64,000 nucleotides of DNA, taken from Megalobrama amblycephala (lineage: Eukaryota > Chordata > Actinopteri > Cypriniformes > Xenocyprididae). The stretch covers positions 15,147,734 to 15,211,733 of the forward strand of contig NC_063049.1 of assembly GCF_018812025.1 (NCBI RefSeq). Reading direction: 5' to 3'. Shown piece after piece: positions 11,749 to 24,363 of the stretch (position 1 is the first letter of the stretch; each line of letters starts with the position of its first letter). A model generated the notes under the pieces. That model was not told the origin of the DNA. It did not search any database and was given only the letters and a program-made list of their open reading frames with translations. The position numbers and the translations under genes were made by a program.

Positions 11749-14248
11749 GGCCTTTGGGGAAAAGAAAAAAAAAAAAAAAAAAGACCCGTCACTGACCCAT
11801 CTACAGAAAAGCAGCTAGTGTTTGGGGATCATATATGAACAATCAATCCCCCTCACTCTGTTTTAATCCGTTTAGCAATTTAATCTAAGCTGATCAAGTA
11901 TGAATGCCAGTTATTATTGGTTTACCCCCGCCGACTCAACGCCCACTGAGAAGACGCCAAAAAGCCGCCAAATGAAAGTCACGGCACATCTCAGAAGAAA
12001 AAAAAAAATGAAAAAAAAAAAATGGAATGAACTGCGTTTCGTTTTAGAAGCAAACTTAAATTTACTCAGACAACTTTGTTTTGTAGCCTAAAAATAAATA
12101 CCTAGCTAACTATATAATTATTTAAAATAATAAAATTAACATTGAAATTAATACATTGAAAGCATTTATTATTGCTATTGTTATTATTAAATTATATTTA
12201 GTATTTGTTGCTGTTGTTATCAATGTCGTTGCATGTATTCTACGATATTTTACCACATTTTTACTGTTTTACGTACAGAATCTGCAACATGAAATTGCCT
12301 TATGAAAATAGATTGAGCAAACCTGTGATCCATGTCCTGATGTCCCCACATGATCCTTGAGAGATCCGATACAAAACGTCCCATTTAACAAGCGACACCA
12401 CATTACAGCAGCAAAAAGTAATAGCGGGTGATCCAAAGGTTTAGTCTGTAGTTTTTGAGTTTTGATTGTCTGTGCCATCTATGATGAACAGCAAACACTG
12501 TATAAACTCCTGAAACACTGAAGTGAGTTCAGCAGACTGAGTCAGAGAGAGAAAGAGGAGGTGGCTGAGAAAGGGAGGGAGAGACAGAGAGAGAGACTGC
12601 AAAGTGGATATGGTAGGTATAACTTAATGAATTCAGATCGATTAAGTCATTTTATAATTGACTTTTTGTGTGTATTTTCTATAATCACTTATAATACCAA
12701 TGTTACCATTTCTTTTTACTTTTTAAAATTATTTAAAAGGCATTTTGATGTTTGAAAATGAAATTTTTGTTTATTATACTCACCACGTTATGCCCAGTGC
12801 AAAAAAGTTAACCAGTGTATGGTAGTAATTAATTGTTTGTCTTCTCATAACGTGTGTTGACTTAACTAAGAGGTCTCGTGGGACAGGGTGGAGTGTGGGA
12901 TAGGGTGGATTCTGTACTGCATGGGAGTCATTATAAAAACAGCACACAAAAAATATATCATACACTACAATGGAAAGAAATACACTCGTGTTTATCACAC
13001 CTGCTCCATTACGCAGTAGTGAGCGCATGCGTGTTGAGATAGCAGACTGATTTGGGGGTTCGGTGAGTCGATGACGCCATCTCGCTCCAAGCGAGCAAAT
13101 AATAACGCAGAGGATAGAAACTCGCTGCGAGGCGCGAGCCATAAGGGGTTATTAAAACTTCACGGGTTCTTACTGTGAGTCTAGGCTATTCCTTGGAAAG
13201 CAACAACAAACAGACTTTGGGCTTGCTTATTGTTTCTCAAGTCAAACTGTATGTAGGCCTACGACAATATTGTCTTTAGCATTGTGACCCACTGTTGCTG
13301 TCTTGCAATAATCGCACATTTCATGTGTAATGCAAATTGTTTATATGTCTTTTTTTATTATCATTATTTTTTTTAAATAGCCTAAATTCATTATTTTAGC
13401 AAATGTAGAACTTTTACGTGGCCAGCGTCAGTTGTGATTTTCAACAGCAGATGTCGCTGTCGGGCTCAGTCAAATTCATACACTCATGTCAGAAATAAGG
13501 TTTAAAACATGACATTTTTGTAAAAAATAAATGCAATATTTAAATTGTAGCTCTTATTTAAAAACATTAAGCCTCATTTATAATACAAATATAATAAGGA
13601 CAAATGGGTGGGGGTGTGTAGACTGTTTAAAAAAAAAGTGTTTAAATATTTGGGCAGAATTTGTGCAGGTTGGCATCAGATATTGAATGGTTTAGAGATT
13701 GTTAGTTTTCTACAGGGCTGTTAACTTCCTTCCCCTGAATGAAGATCAATTTCTCTGAGTCTGAACCTGGGTAACCTCAGGGCAGATGTGGTGCTTCCAG
13801 GCTCATGTTGCAAAGACCTGCTAAATTTTTCATCCACACGAGGCAACAGTAGATGGCTGTCTACTTGTAGGGAAAGAGGAGACAGTGTACAACTAATATG
13901 CCCAATGACAGTGGCATATGGGAAACGACGGGTGCACAAATTTAGCAAAAGCTTGTGCTTCAAAACAGACACCAAATCTGCATACAGGCCAGAATCCATT
14001 ATTACTTTCTAGAGTGTTTCAAGAATGAATATGGAAAATTGACTTTTTTCCTCAGTGAACTGGTCAAACTACAAAGCATTCTGAATGATTCATTAGTAAT
14101 TGGTCTGAACCAAAATTATTTTCAAAAATCCTTGTGCAGAAATTTAAAAGTGATGGGTAAGATCAAGGAAAAGTCATGACTCTACACTGCATTCCTCACT
14201 GTTTTTTTTTTTTTTTTTCCTAGAGAAATATGTAAAGCCATAAAATGT
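11749..14248. other. Intergenic stretch with simple repeats
   Basis: Contains a poly-A tract (11765-11782), an A-rich tract (11998-12020), a GA-rich tract (12542-12597) and a poly-T (14200-14218). No exon or transposon with paired ends is supported. Short ORFs show no domains. Confidence 0.5.
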
Positions 14249-14590
14249 TAAAGGGATAGTTCACCCAAAAATGAAAATTACCCCATCATTTACTCACCCT
14301 CAAGCCATCCTAGGTGTTTATGACTGTCTTCTTTCAGACGAATACAATCAGAGTTATAATAAATAATGCCCTGGCTCTTCCAAGCTTTATAATGGCAGTA
14401 AATTGTGTACGAAAAATATCAATATTTAAAACTTTAACTCTGACCCGACGCATGACGTAATGATGAACGCGGAAGTGCGGAGGATAGAGCAAAAAAAACA
14501 AACACCGGTGACGAATTATAAGTCTAAAATGAGAATTTTTAAAGAGAAATGTTGAAAGAGATGTAAGAGAAGAGGAGCTTATGATACTTA

Positions 14591-15766
14591 CACTATATTG
14601 ACAAAAGTTTTGGGACATCTGCCTTTACGTGCACATGAACTTTAATGACATCCCATTCTTAATCCATAGGGTTTAATATGGAGTTGGCCCACCCTTTGCA
14701 GCTATAACAGCTTCAACTCTTCTGGGAAGGCTTTCCACAAGGTTTAGGAGTGTGTTTATGGGAATTTTTGACCATTCTTCTAGAAGCACATTTGTGAGGT
14801 CAGGCACTGATGTTGGACGAGAAGGCCTGGCTCGCAGTCTCCGCTCTAATTCATCCCAAACTCGCTCATCCATGTCTTTATGGACCTTACTTTGTGCACT
14901 GGTGTGCAGTCATGTTGTAACAGGAAGGGGCCATCCCCAAACTGTTCCCACAAAGTTGGGAGCATGAAATTGTCCAAAATGTCTTGGTATGCTGAAGCAT
15001 TAAGAGTTCCTTTCACTGGACCTAAGGGTCCAAGCTCAACCCCTGAAAAACAACCCCACACCATAATCCCCCCTCCACCAAACTTTACACTTGGCACAAT
15101 CCAGTCAGGCAATCCAGTCCAGCCTGGCAACCGCCAAACCCGGACTCGTCCATCAGATTGCCAGACAGAGAAGCGTGATTCGTCACTCCAGAGAACACGT
15201 CTCCACTGCTCTAGAGCCCAGTGATGACATGCTTTACACCACTGCATCCGACGCTTTGCATTGCACTTGCTGATGAAAGGCTTGGACGCAGCTGCTCGGC
15301 CATGGAAACCCATTCCATGAAGCTCTCTACGCACTGTTCTTGAGCTAATCTGAAGGCCACACGAAGTTTGGAGGTCTGTAGCTATTGAGTAGGTGACTTC
15401 TGCACATTGTGAGCCTCAGCATGCGCTGACCCCGCTCTGTGATTTTACATGGCCTACCACTTCGTGGCTGAGTTGCTGTTCTTCCCAATTGCTTCCACTT
15501 TGTTATGATACCACTAACAGCTGACCGTGGAATATTTAGTAGTGAGGAAATTTCACAAATGGACTTAATGCACAGGTGGCAACCTATCACGGTACCACGC
15601 TTGAATTCACTGAGCTCCTGAGAGCGACCCATTCTTTCACAAATGTTTGTAGAAGCAGTCTGCATGCCTAGGTCCTTGATTTTATACACCTGTGGCCATG
15701 GAAGTGATTGGAACACCTGAATTCAATGCTTTGGAGGGGTGTCCCAATACTTTTGGCAATATAGTG
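14591..15766 (-). mobile_element. Tc1-like transposon with short inverted repeats
   Basis: Ends CACTATATTGACAAAAGTTT and ...ACTTTTGGCAATATAGTG are inverted repeats of about 30 bp flanked by TA (14589-14590 and 15767-15768). This is a second Tc1 family, with terminal repeats much shorter than those at 1631 and 3917. TATGATACT occurs just outside both ends, possibly by chance. Confidence 0.85.
14673..15632 (-). pseudogene. Tc1-like transposase relic lacking the catalytic Glu segment
   Basis: Starts MGRSQELSEFKRG at 15632. The N-terminal half includes an HTH region (SICEISSLLNIPRSAVSG) and the motif QPRSGRPCKIT. Frame breaks near 15,340 lead to the catalytic half, with LWSDESRF (first Asp), GIMVWGCF and [11 protein letters not shown] (second Asp). 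At about 14,850-14,880 the sequence passes almost directly from IKTWM to [13 protein letters not shown]. The usual [11 protein letters not shown] stretch with the third catalytic residue is missing, judged against family architecture. The end GGPTPY is typical. Inactive. Confidence 0.85.
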
Positions 15767-16118
15767 TATGATACTCTTTTGGCGAAAGTCGACATGCATA
15801 CGGCCGTCTGCTGAAAGCTAGTTATTTTAGTTTTTAAAGATTTAAATATGGATATTTTTCTTACACAAACTCACCACTTCGCTTCAGAAGGCCTCTGGAG
15901 CTGTTTGGTTATCTTTTATGATGGATGGTTGCACTTTTTTGGATTTCAAAATCTCATCCTCTGTTCACTGCCCTTATAAAGCTTGGAAAATCCAGGACAT
16001 TATTTAATATAACTCAGATTGTATTCATCTGAAAGAAGAAAGTCATACACACCTAGGATGGCTTGAGGGTGAGTAAATCATGGGGTAATTTTCATTTTTG
16101 AGTGAACTATCCCTTTAA

Positions 16119-16809
16119 CTTAAAATGTTAAAAATTGTGAGAAATACAGTGCCTTTCAAATGGGATATATCGCCCTCCGAAGGGCACTTTGGAGTGAAAA
16201 CAATCATGGCCGCCATATTGAAGGGTCGTTCAAAACTGGAGTGCTTAAAACTGGCCACTTCAAAAGGGCCTTTCGGAATTAAGGATTTCGAATGGTACAA
16301 CTGATGGACATTTTGGGCGCCCGTGATCCTTTGCACAGGGAAGTTGTTTGGCATCAGAATGGGTACAGGAGTTCGATTTTACCTATAAATGTATGTATAG
16401 TGTTTTTCTATACTACTATAATATTTATATGAGTTAGATTTGGTACATTATTATGGTCAAAACGACATTGTACTTCAACAAAAATACATTTACCTTTATC
16501 AGTCCATTCAAATACATAGACACAATATACAATATGGTGCAATAAACCTGAAATATATAAATAAACTAACGTTAAACAAAAGTCACAGCTTGCACAATCT
16601 ACTCATCATTTACATTGTGTTTTTTGGGGGGTCAACCAGCATACAAAATGTGCGACGAAGGCGCCTCCTTGATTGTCTTGTTAAGATGACGCAGAAGTAC
16701 ATTCCAAAAAAGAGTTTTTTTGACCCCTACACCCTTCATCCCTTCAAATCTCTCGCTCCGGAGGGCAAACCCTTTGAAGGGATTAGGGCATGAGCCCTTC
16801 CTAATGGAA
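16119..16809. mobile_element. Possible degenerate inverted-repeat element
   Basis: CAGTGCCTTTCAAATGGGAT near 16,149 and the complement of the sequence ending near 16,817 (CACTGCATTCCATTAGGAAG) are weakly inverted. Both sides carry CCCTCCGAAGGG / CCCTCCGGAG-type sequence and CCCTTCAA motifs. The match is poor, so this may be two unrelated fragments. Confidence 0.3.
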
Positions 16810-16933
16810 TGCAGTGTTAAAGTCAGAATAAGTGTGTTATAAACACAATGAGATATATCCTCAAAATAGTGAGAAATAAAGTCAGAATTGTGTTATTAAC
16901 TTGTAATTTTGAGAAAGTTTGAATTGCAAGATG
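16810..16933. repeat. GTCAGAATT minisatellite, left part
   Basis: Loose tandem units built on AAAGTCAGAATTGTG, TTATAAAC and TTGTAATTTTGAGA. The same unit type resumes at 18,502 on the other side of the 16938-18497 element and again at 21,630-21,840. Confidence 0.65.
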
Positions 16934-16937
16934 TTAA

Positions 16938-18497
16938 AGGTACACTATGTAACTTTTTTTTATTCAAAAAAAGTTTTTGTCTTAACATGATACACTATGG
17001 TAAGCCTATTATGTGTTTATATTTTAGACCTTTCGGGATGGTTTTTACAGGAAATTGTGTACATATGTCACTCGCCCATACGTGTCTCGTCATATCCGTT
17101 AATAGAGAAAAGCTGCTCTGGCTACTTTGATTCATCTATAGTGTGGGAGGGGCATAGGTTGTCACAACACAACAAGTGAGAAAGGTTGACATGATGGAGC
17201 CGTTAAATACCATGAGCAAGGGAATACCATGTCTATTAATAGTTAAAGCTACACTAATGTCTTCAGCTGAACTGGTTATATCCATAGACTGTAAAAAAAG
17301 ATGGACGCCGCGACGCCGCTTCCTTCCATTGTATTGAACTGAAGCCAAAATGGGCTGATGAATGGGCTGATGAAAAAAAAGTTTGGAGCCTGGGCATGCG
17401 CAGAAGGAATCGTCAGTGGAGCCGGAGGCGGAGTCGCGTTATCAAACTTCCGCCCAGACGACCGCATCATCATTCATGTATTTTAAATAGACTATAAAAA
17501 TTATACACAATTTAAAAGTCTACCTATAAAATAATAGGCTATTCTGTTTCTAGAGCAATAATATTTTTGAAACAGCAAATTCAGTAGATAAAATCAATAT
17601 AATATGCCACTAGAAACAATTCTAAATCGTCAGAAACGGTCCTACCATTTTAAATCAAGTTCAACTAACGTTACAGGAGATCGATTGCTGTAATTAGAGT
17701 AGTAGGCTATCATTAGTTTTGTCCTGCTAATTATTATTTTATACCCATAAAAATAATAAGTAACTGCCAGATAACGATCACCTGCTTTTTCCCGACATGG
17801 TTAACATTAGGTGTGTTATTTTAACTAATAACATTTATTAATTAGCTTATAATGCCCACATTTAATGTTACAGAAAAAAGGTTCAGTGATCCGTCAGATC
17901 CTGTAGGTCGGTTAGTACAGTTTACTGCTGAACAACTCATTTCGTTGGTGTTAAATAACAAAGAAATCGAAAATTAACAGTTAGTTAATACATCTTCAAT
18001 CTCCCCTCGAAGCTCCGACAGTCCTCAGACAAGCTGTCAATCAACTTCGAATCATGACGACACGCCCCGTTTTTATAGCATCAAATTGCTAGCTAAAATC
18101 TAAATCATCACAAAAACGAACAATTGAATATATATCAGCGTGATAACAACTACCTTAAATGACCAAAACCGTCTTTCAGAAAGTTTTATTTGAAGCAGAA
18201 TTTATTTTTAAGTTTTCACTGAAGTCTCATTCGACTGCATTGAGAGGGCGGGGTTTATGACCTGTACTGCATCCAGCCTCCAGGGGGCGATCAAAGAGCC
18301 CGCAGCTTCACTTTTCAGGACGTATGAGACACACCCGGTTATATCTCTTAAGCCTAGTAGTGAATATTTTACAAGCAGTAGTGATATTCATCTGCACAGT
18401 CACTCAGAGCCGAGCACAACCAAAGCATGTTCTTTCACAAAATGCATGCAGTTTTGTTTTTTAACCGCTAGAGGCCCAGAAGTTACATAGTGTACTT
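16938..18497. mobile_element. TTAA-flanked element with AGGTACACTATGTAAC termini
   Basis: Terminal repeats AGGTACACTATGTAACTT and the complement of AAGTACACTATGTAACTT are flanked by TTAA (16934-16937 and 18498-18501). No transposase is readable. It contains a further insertion at 17283-18336 and itself sits inside a GTCAGAATT minisatellite. Confidence 0.75.
17283..18336. mobile_element. Insertion with 9-bp flanking direct repeat
   Basis: GGTTATATC lies directly on both sides (17274-17282 and 18337-18345). The interior begins CATAGACTGTAAAAAAAGAT and ends with a CpG-rich part containing GGGCGGGGTTTATGACC and GACACACCC. The type is unknown; a 9-bp duplication would suit a Mutator-like element, but the terminal inverted repeats are not obvious. 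Confidence 0.45.
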
Positions 18498-18501
18498 TTA
18501 A

Positions 18502-19285
18502 CTCAAAATTGTGGGATATAAACTTGGAATTGCGAGAAATTAATTCAGAATTGTTATAAACGCACTATAGTAATTCTTATGCAAAAATCAGATATAGTGT
18601 TAGATAGATTTAGGTTCCTATAACACTACAGCGCATTGTTGTTGTTTTTCTGGAGAAGTGTGTAAAGCCATAAAACTACAAAGTAATCCACATTGACCTA
18701 ATTACAGTCTATGATTGATATCTCTATAGTGAAGGTTACATTTTATATTAGAGAATAATGATTCTTCTTGACTAGGCCAAAAGTCATTAAACTGCACTAT
18801 CTTTATGGCCGAGCTTGATTTCAAGATATAACTTGTATAGACAGAAATCGCTGGTGACTGTACACTGACAACAACACTCACCTTGGTAAGTCATAAAAGG
18901 TCCATATTGTAATGGAAAGAACCACAGAATAATCCTAAGAACACAGATCCTCATTCCATCCACCCACTCTAGTCATGGCACAGTTATTACTCACCTCCTG
19001 TGGCAGGTAGTCCTGCCCAAAATGACAGGTTATTGATGCTCATATGCTGCTGTGTGAATGTGGCTCATATTCCAGACATGTATAAAGACTGTTATTCCAG
19101 AATAAGGTTCTGTCATGTGTACTCGACAGCAGGATATTCTCTGTAGAGTGAGTGCAGGACATCGTACAACGCTAAACTTTGTTCACAGCTCTCAACTTAC
19201 ATCCATTTAAATGTGAATGCTTCAATTTCATCCTGGCGTCTTTCATGTGTCTCAGGTTGCAAGTAATTGCCGCTATACAGATACA
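18502..19285. other. Minisatellite remainder and unannotated spacer
   Basis: About 18,502-18,560 continues the AATTGTGGGATATAAAC-type tandem units. The rest shows no gene or paired repeat. Confidence 0.5.
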
Positions 19286-19312
19286 TACACACACACACAG
19301 ACACACACACAC
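19284..19312. repeat. (CA)n microsatellite
   Basis: Imperfect CA dinucleotide run with a single GA interruption. Confidence 0.85.
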
Positions 19313-19973
19313 TTACCCACGCGCTAAGTACAACTACTAGCTTATCCCCAGTCATTGCTTAATAAACTTCACACAGATATGTCTGTATGTTTTTGGTTTT
19401 TTAAATTAGCCACTCACATTTACAGTTTCACAAGAATTGTTTGAGGAAATTGTTTGAGAATTGGTATGAGGAAAGATCTGGATTTTTTAATTATAGAGTG
19501 GAGGTTTCATTTATATTTCCTTAGAAAGATGCAATATCCCTCCTGATGTGAAGACCTCAGACGCCCACACAGCTGTCTACTTGCACATTCCTGTGGTCAG
19601 GTAGCTGCACACATATATGGAGTGTTCAAATGTGTTGTGTATATTTTACGAAACTCAGAGAACGTTTCATTATTTATGAGGGGTTTTTTTTGTACACCTT
19701 TGACCTTTAATCAAATCTTTGATTACTGCCCTCAGAGAATACTCCGATCAATTTTGTAAACATTAAATTGATTACAGAGTGTCATGCTTTAAAGGGACAG
19801 TTCAGCCTAAAATTGTCCAAAAAGGAAAAAAGGCGACCATTCACACCACAGAATGCATTTTTGCATTTAAAATGAGAGATTTGAGGGCAGAAAAAAAACA
19901 AGGTTTAGAGGCACAAATTTTAAAAGATGAACTTCAGAGAGATCCTTTTGTCCACAAAATTAGGCGCCCTTAA
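19313..19973. other. Unannotated spacer
   Basis: No gene is recognised. TTTAAAGGGACAGTTCAGCC at about 19,788 resembles one end of a TTCACCC-family element, but no partner end was found. Confidence 0.4.
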
Positions 19974-20150
19974 AGGTGCAGTTAGCAATTTCTGAGAAAC
20001 ACTGTTGAAAGTGGATCGGACTGAGTGCCACAACACACGTGTAGCCAATCAGCAGTAGGGGGCATGTCCACTCATAATGGGGGAGGAGAGAGAATGAGTA
20101 AGAAGGAGATTTCAAGAAAGACTAGAAAGAGTGATGGCTGAGAGACATTA

Positions 20151-20185
<35 letters not shown>

Positions 20186-21619
20186 TCAGAGGAATGTCAT
20201 TGGAAAAAGAAGGCTTACTATCAGGCCAGAGCTTTAGGACCCGCTTTAAAATTATAAAAGCTTCCCAGTGCTGGAGAGACCGAAACGGGGAGGCCTGAAA
20301 ACTGATGCAGAGGTTGTGTTGTTTCTGCTCCATACGTGAGTAACATAGAACCAAGATATGCTGTTGTTGTAGTGTTAGCTTGAGTAACGGGACAGTTTTA
20401 AGTGGCATTAGCTATTAGCACATTTTGGGATATTGCATAAAAATGCTGGATGGAAACGCCAAGATGCCCATAAATTCTAAAAATCTGAATTAAAGGGGTG
20501 GTTCAATGCAATTTCACTTTTTTAACTTTAGTTAGTGTGTAATGTTGCTGCTTGAGCATAAACAGTATCTGCAAAGTTACAGCACTGAAAGTTCAATGCG
20601 TTTCCGGACGCTTCAGCGAATCACGATGGCTCTGGATTACACTGGGCCCGCTAACCAATCTGAGCACATTGCGTATTTCGGAGGGAGTGGCTTCATAGAA
20701 GCATGAAGTCACGCGAGCCGTTCATATGACAGTGGAAACAGAGGTATAGAATAAAGATAAAATATATGAAAAATACAGCGTTTTCAAAAAAACAAAGCAT
20801 TAAGACATGTTAAACTGCACCCCAAAAACACAATCAAGCCTAGAAAAAAAACATTGAACCACCCCTTTAAAAAACATGGGGTGCTCAACTGGGGTGGATA
20901 ATTTTTTATCCCAAAAGAAGACATGTGAATATGGTGGAAACACATTTACTGAATAAATCAATTGATGCGCAACAAAAAAACTCACATGACTTTGCCTCAA
21001 CAGTGGATGCGATTGGATAACGACTAATCAGCAGACCAAATGCCTGAACCAAAGTCTGTCATCAAAATGATTTGGTTTAATTCCCTCCCAGAAGCGATTG
21101 CATTCCAACACTAGACATCAGAATGCAAGATAACATGATGGCATATCTTGCATTTTATCTGCACACTCTGAGATGTACAACACTTAGGATGTAGAAAAAA
21201 AGTGCTACAGTGGCTTCCCTGATTGCAGCAACTTCCATTTTCATTACTCTTTCACTTGTTTTTGTTCTCTTGAACACGTCATAGAAACGCTGTTTTATTC
21301 GCAATTTCTTAATGCGATATTCCAATTTTGCGCATAAGCTAAATTCGAAAATTTGGATGGAAACAGCTATTGTTTGTCTCTAGCTGGTTTAGCTCTTGCT
21401 TGCATATACTCTTGGGTAGCCTACTGTGTACACAAGAGTATATCTTCATCTGTGCTCTATTTTTCATGAAGCACTATATTGCTGTAATAAAGAGACATCC
21501 ACTCTTGCACTGCGTGTTCATTTGTACATTTTAGGGTCAGAGCAATGAAGAGAAGGGTGTGTTTGTTTGGGTTGATTTCAAATATCAACAGTGTTTCTCA
21601 GAAATCGCTTACTGCACCT
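19974..21619. mobile_element. TTAA-flanked element with AGGTGCAGTTAGC termini
   Basis: Inverted terminal repeats of about 45 bp contain ATTTCTGAGAAACACTGTTGA on both ends. TTAA occurs at 19970-19973 and 21620-21623. An A-run of about 30 bases lies near 20,150. A smaller TTAA element is nested at 20494-20866. It is non-coding. A partial sibling lies at 190-505. Confidence 0.82.
20494..20866. mobile_element. Nested 373-bp MITE, TTAA target
   Basis: The 15-bp termini AGGGGTGGTTCAATG and CATTGAACCACCCCT are perfect inverted repeats, flanked by TTAA at 20490-20493 and 20867-20870. It has no coding region. Confidence 0.88.
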
Positions 21620-21629
21620 TTAAAAGAAG

Positions 21630-21840
21630 TAAACTAGGAATTCAGGGAAAAAAGTCAGAATTGTGAGATATAAACTCGAAATTGTGAGAGGTAAAGTCAG
21701 AGTGATAAACTTGCAATTCTGAAAAAGTCAGAATTTCAAAATAATTCTTAAATTCTGAGAAAAAAGTCAGAATTGTGAGATGTTAACATAAAATTGGGAA
21801 AAAGAAAGTCAGAACTGTGAGATAAAAAGTGAATTACCTT
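21630..21840. repeat. GTCAGAATTGTGAGAT minisatellite
   Basis: About six or seven degenerate units of roughly 25-30 bp, such as AAAAAAGTCAGAATTGTGAG with ATAAACTCGAAATTGTGAGA. It ends in a poly-T tract near 21,850. Confidence 0.8.
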
Positions 21841-21950
21841 TAATTTTTTTTTTTTTTTTCAATTTGGTAGGTTCATATTAAATTAATAAAAACGTACCAT
21901 TTTTAGAAAAAAATCAAGCATGAAGGTCCAAACCTAAATATAACTTTTAA

Positions 21951-22903
21951 AGGTGCCCTAGAACCCCTTTTCAAAAGATGTAATATAAGTCTAACGTGTC
22001 CCCTGAATGTGTTTGTGAAGTTTCAGCTCAAAATACCCCATAGATTTTTTTTTAATTAATTTTTTTAACTGCCTATTTTGAGCCATTATTACATATGCAC
22101 CGATTAAGCGTGTGGCCCCTTTAAATCTCCCGCTCCCCCACCCCCGCGAGCTTTCAACTGCCTTAAAGAGCAAACACAAAGTTCACACAGCTAATATAAC
22201 CCTTAAAATGGATCTTTACAAAGTGTTCATCATGCATACATCGATTCCTGTGAGTATAGTATTTATTTGGATGTTTGCATTTGATTCTGAATGAGTTTAA
22301 GGCTGTGCTCCATGGCTAATGGGCTAATGCTACACTGTTGGAGAGATTTATAAAGAATGAAGTTGTGTTTCTGAATTATACAGACTGCAAGTGTTTAAAA
22401 ATGAAAATAGCGACGGCTCTTGTCTCCGTGAATACAGTAATAAACGATGGTAACTTTAACCACATTTAACAGTACATTAGCAACATGCTAACGAAACATT
22501 TAGAAAGACAATTTACAAATATCACTAAAAATATCATGTTATCATGGATCATGTCAGTTATTTTTGCTCCATCTGCCATTTTTTGCTATTGTCCTTGCTT
22601 GCTTACCTAGTCTGATGATTCGGCTGTGCACAGATCCAGACATTTTGCCCTTGTCTAATGCCGTGATCATGGGCTGGCATATGCAAATATTGGGGTCATA
22701 CATATTAAAGATCCCGACTGTTAAGTAACAGTCGGTGTTATGTTGAGATTCGCCTGTTCTTCAGAGGTCTTTTAAACAAATGAGATTTATATAAGAAGGA
22801 GGAAACAATGGAGTTTGAGACTCACTGTATGTCATTTCCATGTACTGAACTCTTGGTTCTTAACTATGCCAAGATAAATTCAATTTTTCATTCGATGGCA
22901 CCT
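21951..22903. mobile_element. TTAA-flanked element with AGGTGCCCTAGAA termini (uninterrupted copy)
   Basis: Starts AGGTGCCCTAGAACCCC and ends ATTCGATGGCACCT, with TTAA on both sides (21947-21950 and 22904-22907). It is closely similar along its whole length to 61552-63876, except that the latter holds an extra 1.35-kb insert. The short ORF at 22112-22294 is not conserved as protein in the sister copy, so I treat it as non-coding. Confidence 0.85.
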
Positions 22904-22907
22904 TTAA

Positions 22908-24363
22908 TAAGCAGATCGTATGAAATTATACAAATGAAACCATCAATTCACCAAAATGTAAAATAGTTCATAGGTATAGCATATTTCTAACATGACACAC
23001 TACAAATCATAATTCAATTGTGGCGCTTCTCAGGGAAAAAACTAACAAGCGAAAGACAAACATATAGTGCAACCTGTGTAGTCAGATTCATGAACAAATG
23101 ACTCTTATGAATCAGTTCTTTTAAATCAGGGTTTTGAATCAGTCTGATGAATTCTTTACTGAATCTATCAGAGGAGCTACAGAATCAACTTATGGCTAAT
23201 TTACTGAACTGCAAGTTCCTGTATCTTGTCCAAACATAATTATTTCAATGTAGTCTTGTGGTAATGTAATGAAGTTTGGTTCTATGAAAAGGGAAATTAA
23301 AAAAATAGGACAAATGCAAAAAAGTTTTGGTCTCAAGGTCATACATCTTGAAATATATTAATACAAAAAGGTTTGGGAATCCCTGTTCTAGCCAGTAAGT
23401 CAATAAAGATTTCAAGTACAGTACAATTATGAGCTAACAGATCTTTTGTTCTCTAAACTTTTAGCAAGACATTTTTCTGAACTCTAGTATGAATATGAAT
23501 AATTTGCTCTCAAGGTACCAAATCACAGATAAAAGATGGATGAAGAGATAAAAGATGTGAAAAGAACCATTTAACAAGTTTCGGCATTAAGCAAATGTGC
23601 AATCTATGGAGAAAGCGACATCTCAGCATTCACAATACTACATTGAGGTGCACTGAAGTGAGGAGAGACACTTTCAGTGTGCTGTCAGTAGGGTGCCATG
23701 GGGCTTTGAGCTCCTAACAAGTGTTTAAGAAGTGGTCAAACAAACTGCAGGACAAATAACACATCTGTCCCTCAAAACCCATCAAGGATCACAATCCTCA
23801 CAGAGAGTGAAAGCAAGACAGAATGAAGTGGGCGAAAAAAAATGGTGGCATCAATTTGTTACCAGGTCTTTCTCCTTCAAAGAAAGAGTGTCCTGTATAG
23901 AGTAAAAACTTTGAATTTGGAAGGTGAAAAGAAAGTCCCTCTGTATTCAGTACCAGTGATGAGATGGCTTTCATATGCAAATGCAGGAACTCAGTCCTGT
24001 ATGTTCAATGGCCAAATGCTGAATCTCTCTCTGACTGTCTGAACTGACAAGCGTCTTGCTAATGGATTCTGAGGGGAATCAATCTTGCCAACTAAAACAA
24101 ATTTAAATTTCAATGATACCTTGAAAGCACCAAAGGTTTCAATTTTTTTTCCACAGAAGAGGTTACAGAAGTGACAGGTAATCACACTGAGTATGTTCAG
24201 AAAAGTGCAAGCTTCACTAACATTTACAAAATGTTAGCCAGGAGCAAAAGGACCACATGATCACCATCACAATTTAAACAGATTAAAGAGATTGGATAAG
24301 AAGTAGGTATCTACTTTCCAACAACGTATCAATGCATGTGTCAGACACAGATGGAGGCAGATG
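22908..24363. other. Unannotated intergenic stretch
   Basis: No exon with matching homology and no paired repeat. Opposing ORFs at about 23,800-24,185 look like chance. Confidence 0.5.

Larger units (their letters stand above)
14253..16114. mobile_element. TTCACCC-family element with TTAA flanks, hosting a Tc1 element
   Basis: Arms AGGGATAGTTCACCCAAAAA... and ...GAGTGAACTATCCCT are inverted repeats that continue with CTCAAGCCATCCTAGGTGT and its complement. TTAA flanks both ends (14249-14252 and 16115-16118). A TTAA target duplication is typical of the piggyBac and Kolobok superfamilies. The interior is occupied by a Tc1-like transposon. Confidence 0.82.

Noticed and set aside
22112..22294. 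Short ORF in the 21951-22903 element
   Set aside because: The frame is not kept in the sister copy at 61552, so it is not selected as protein.
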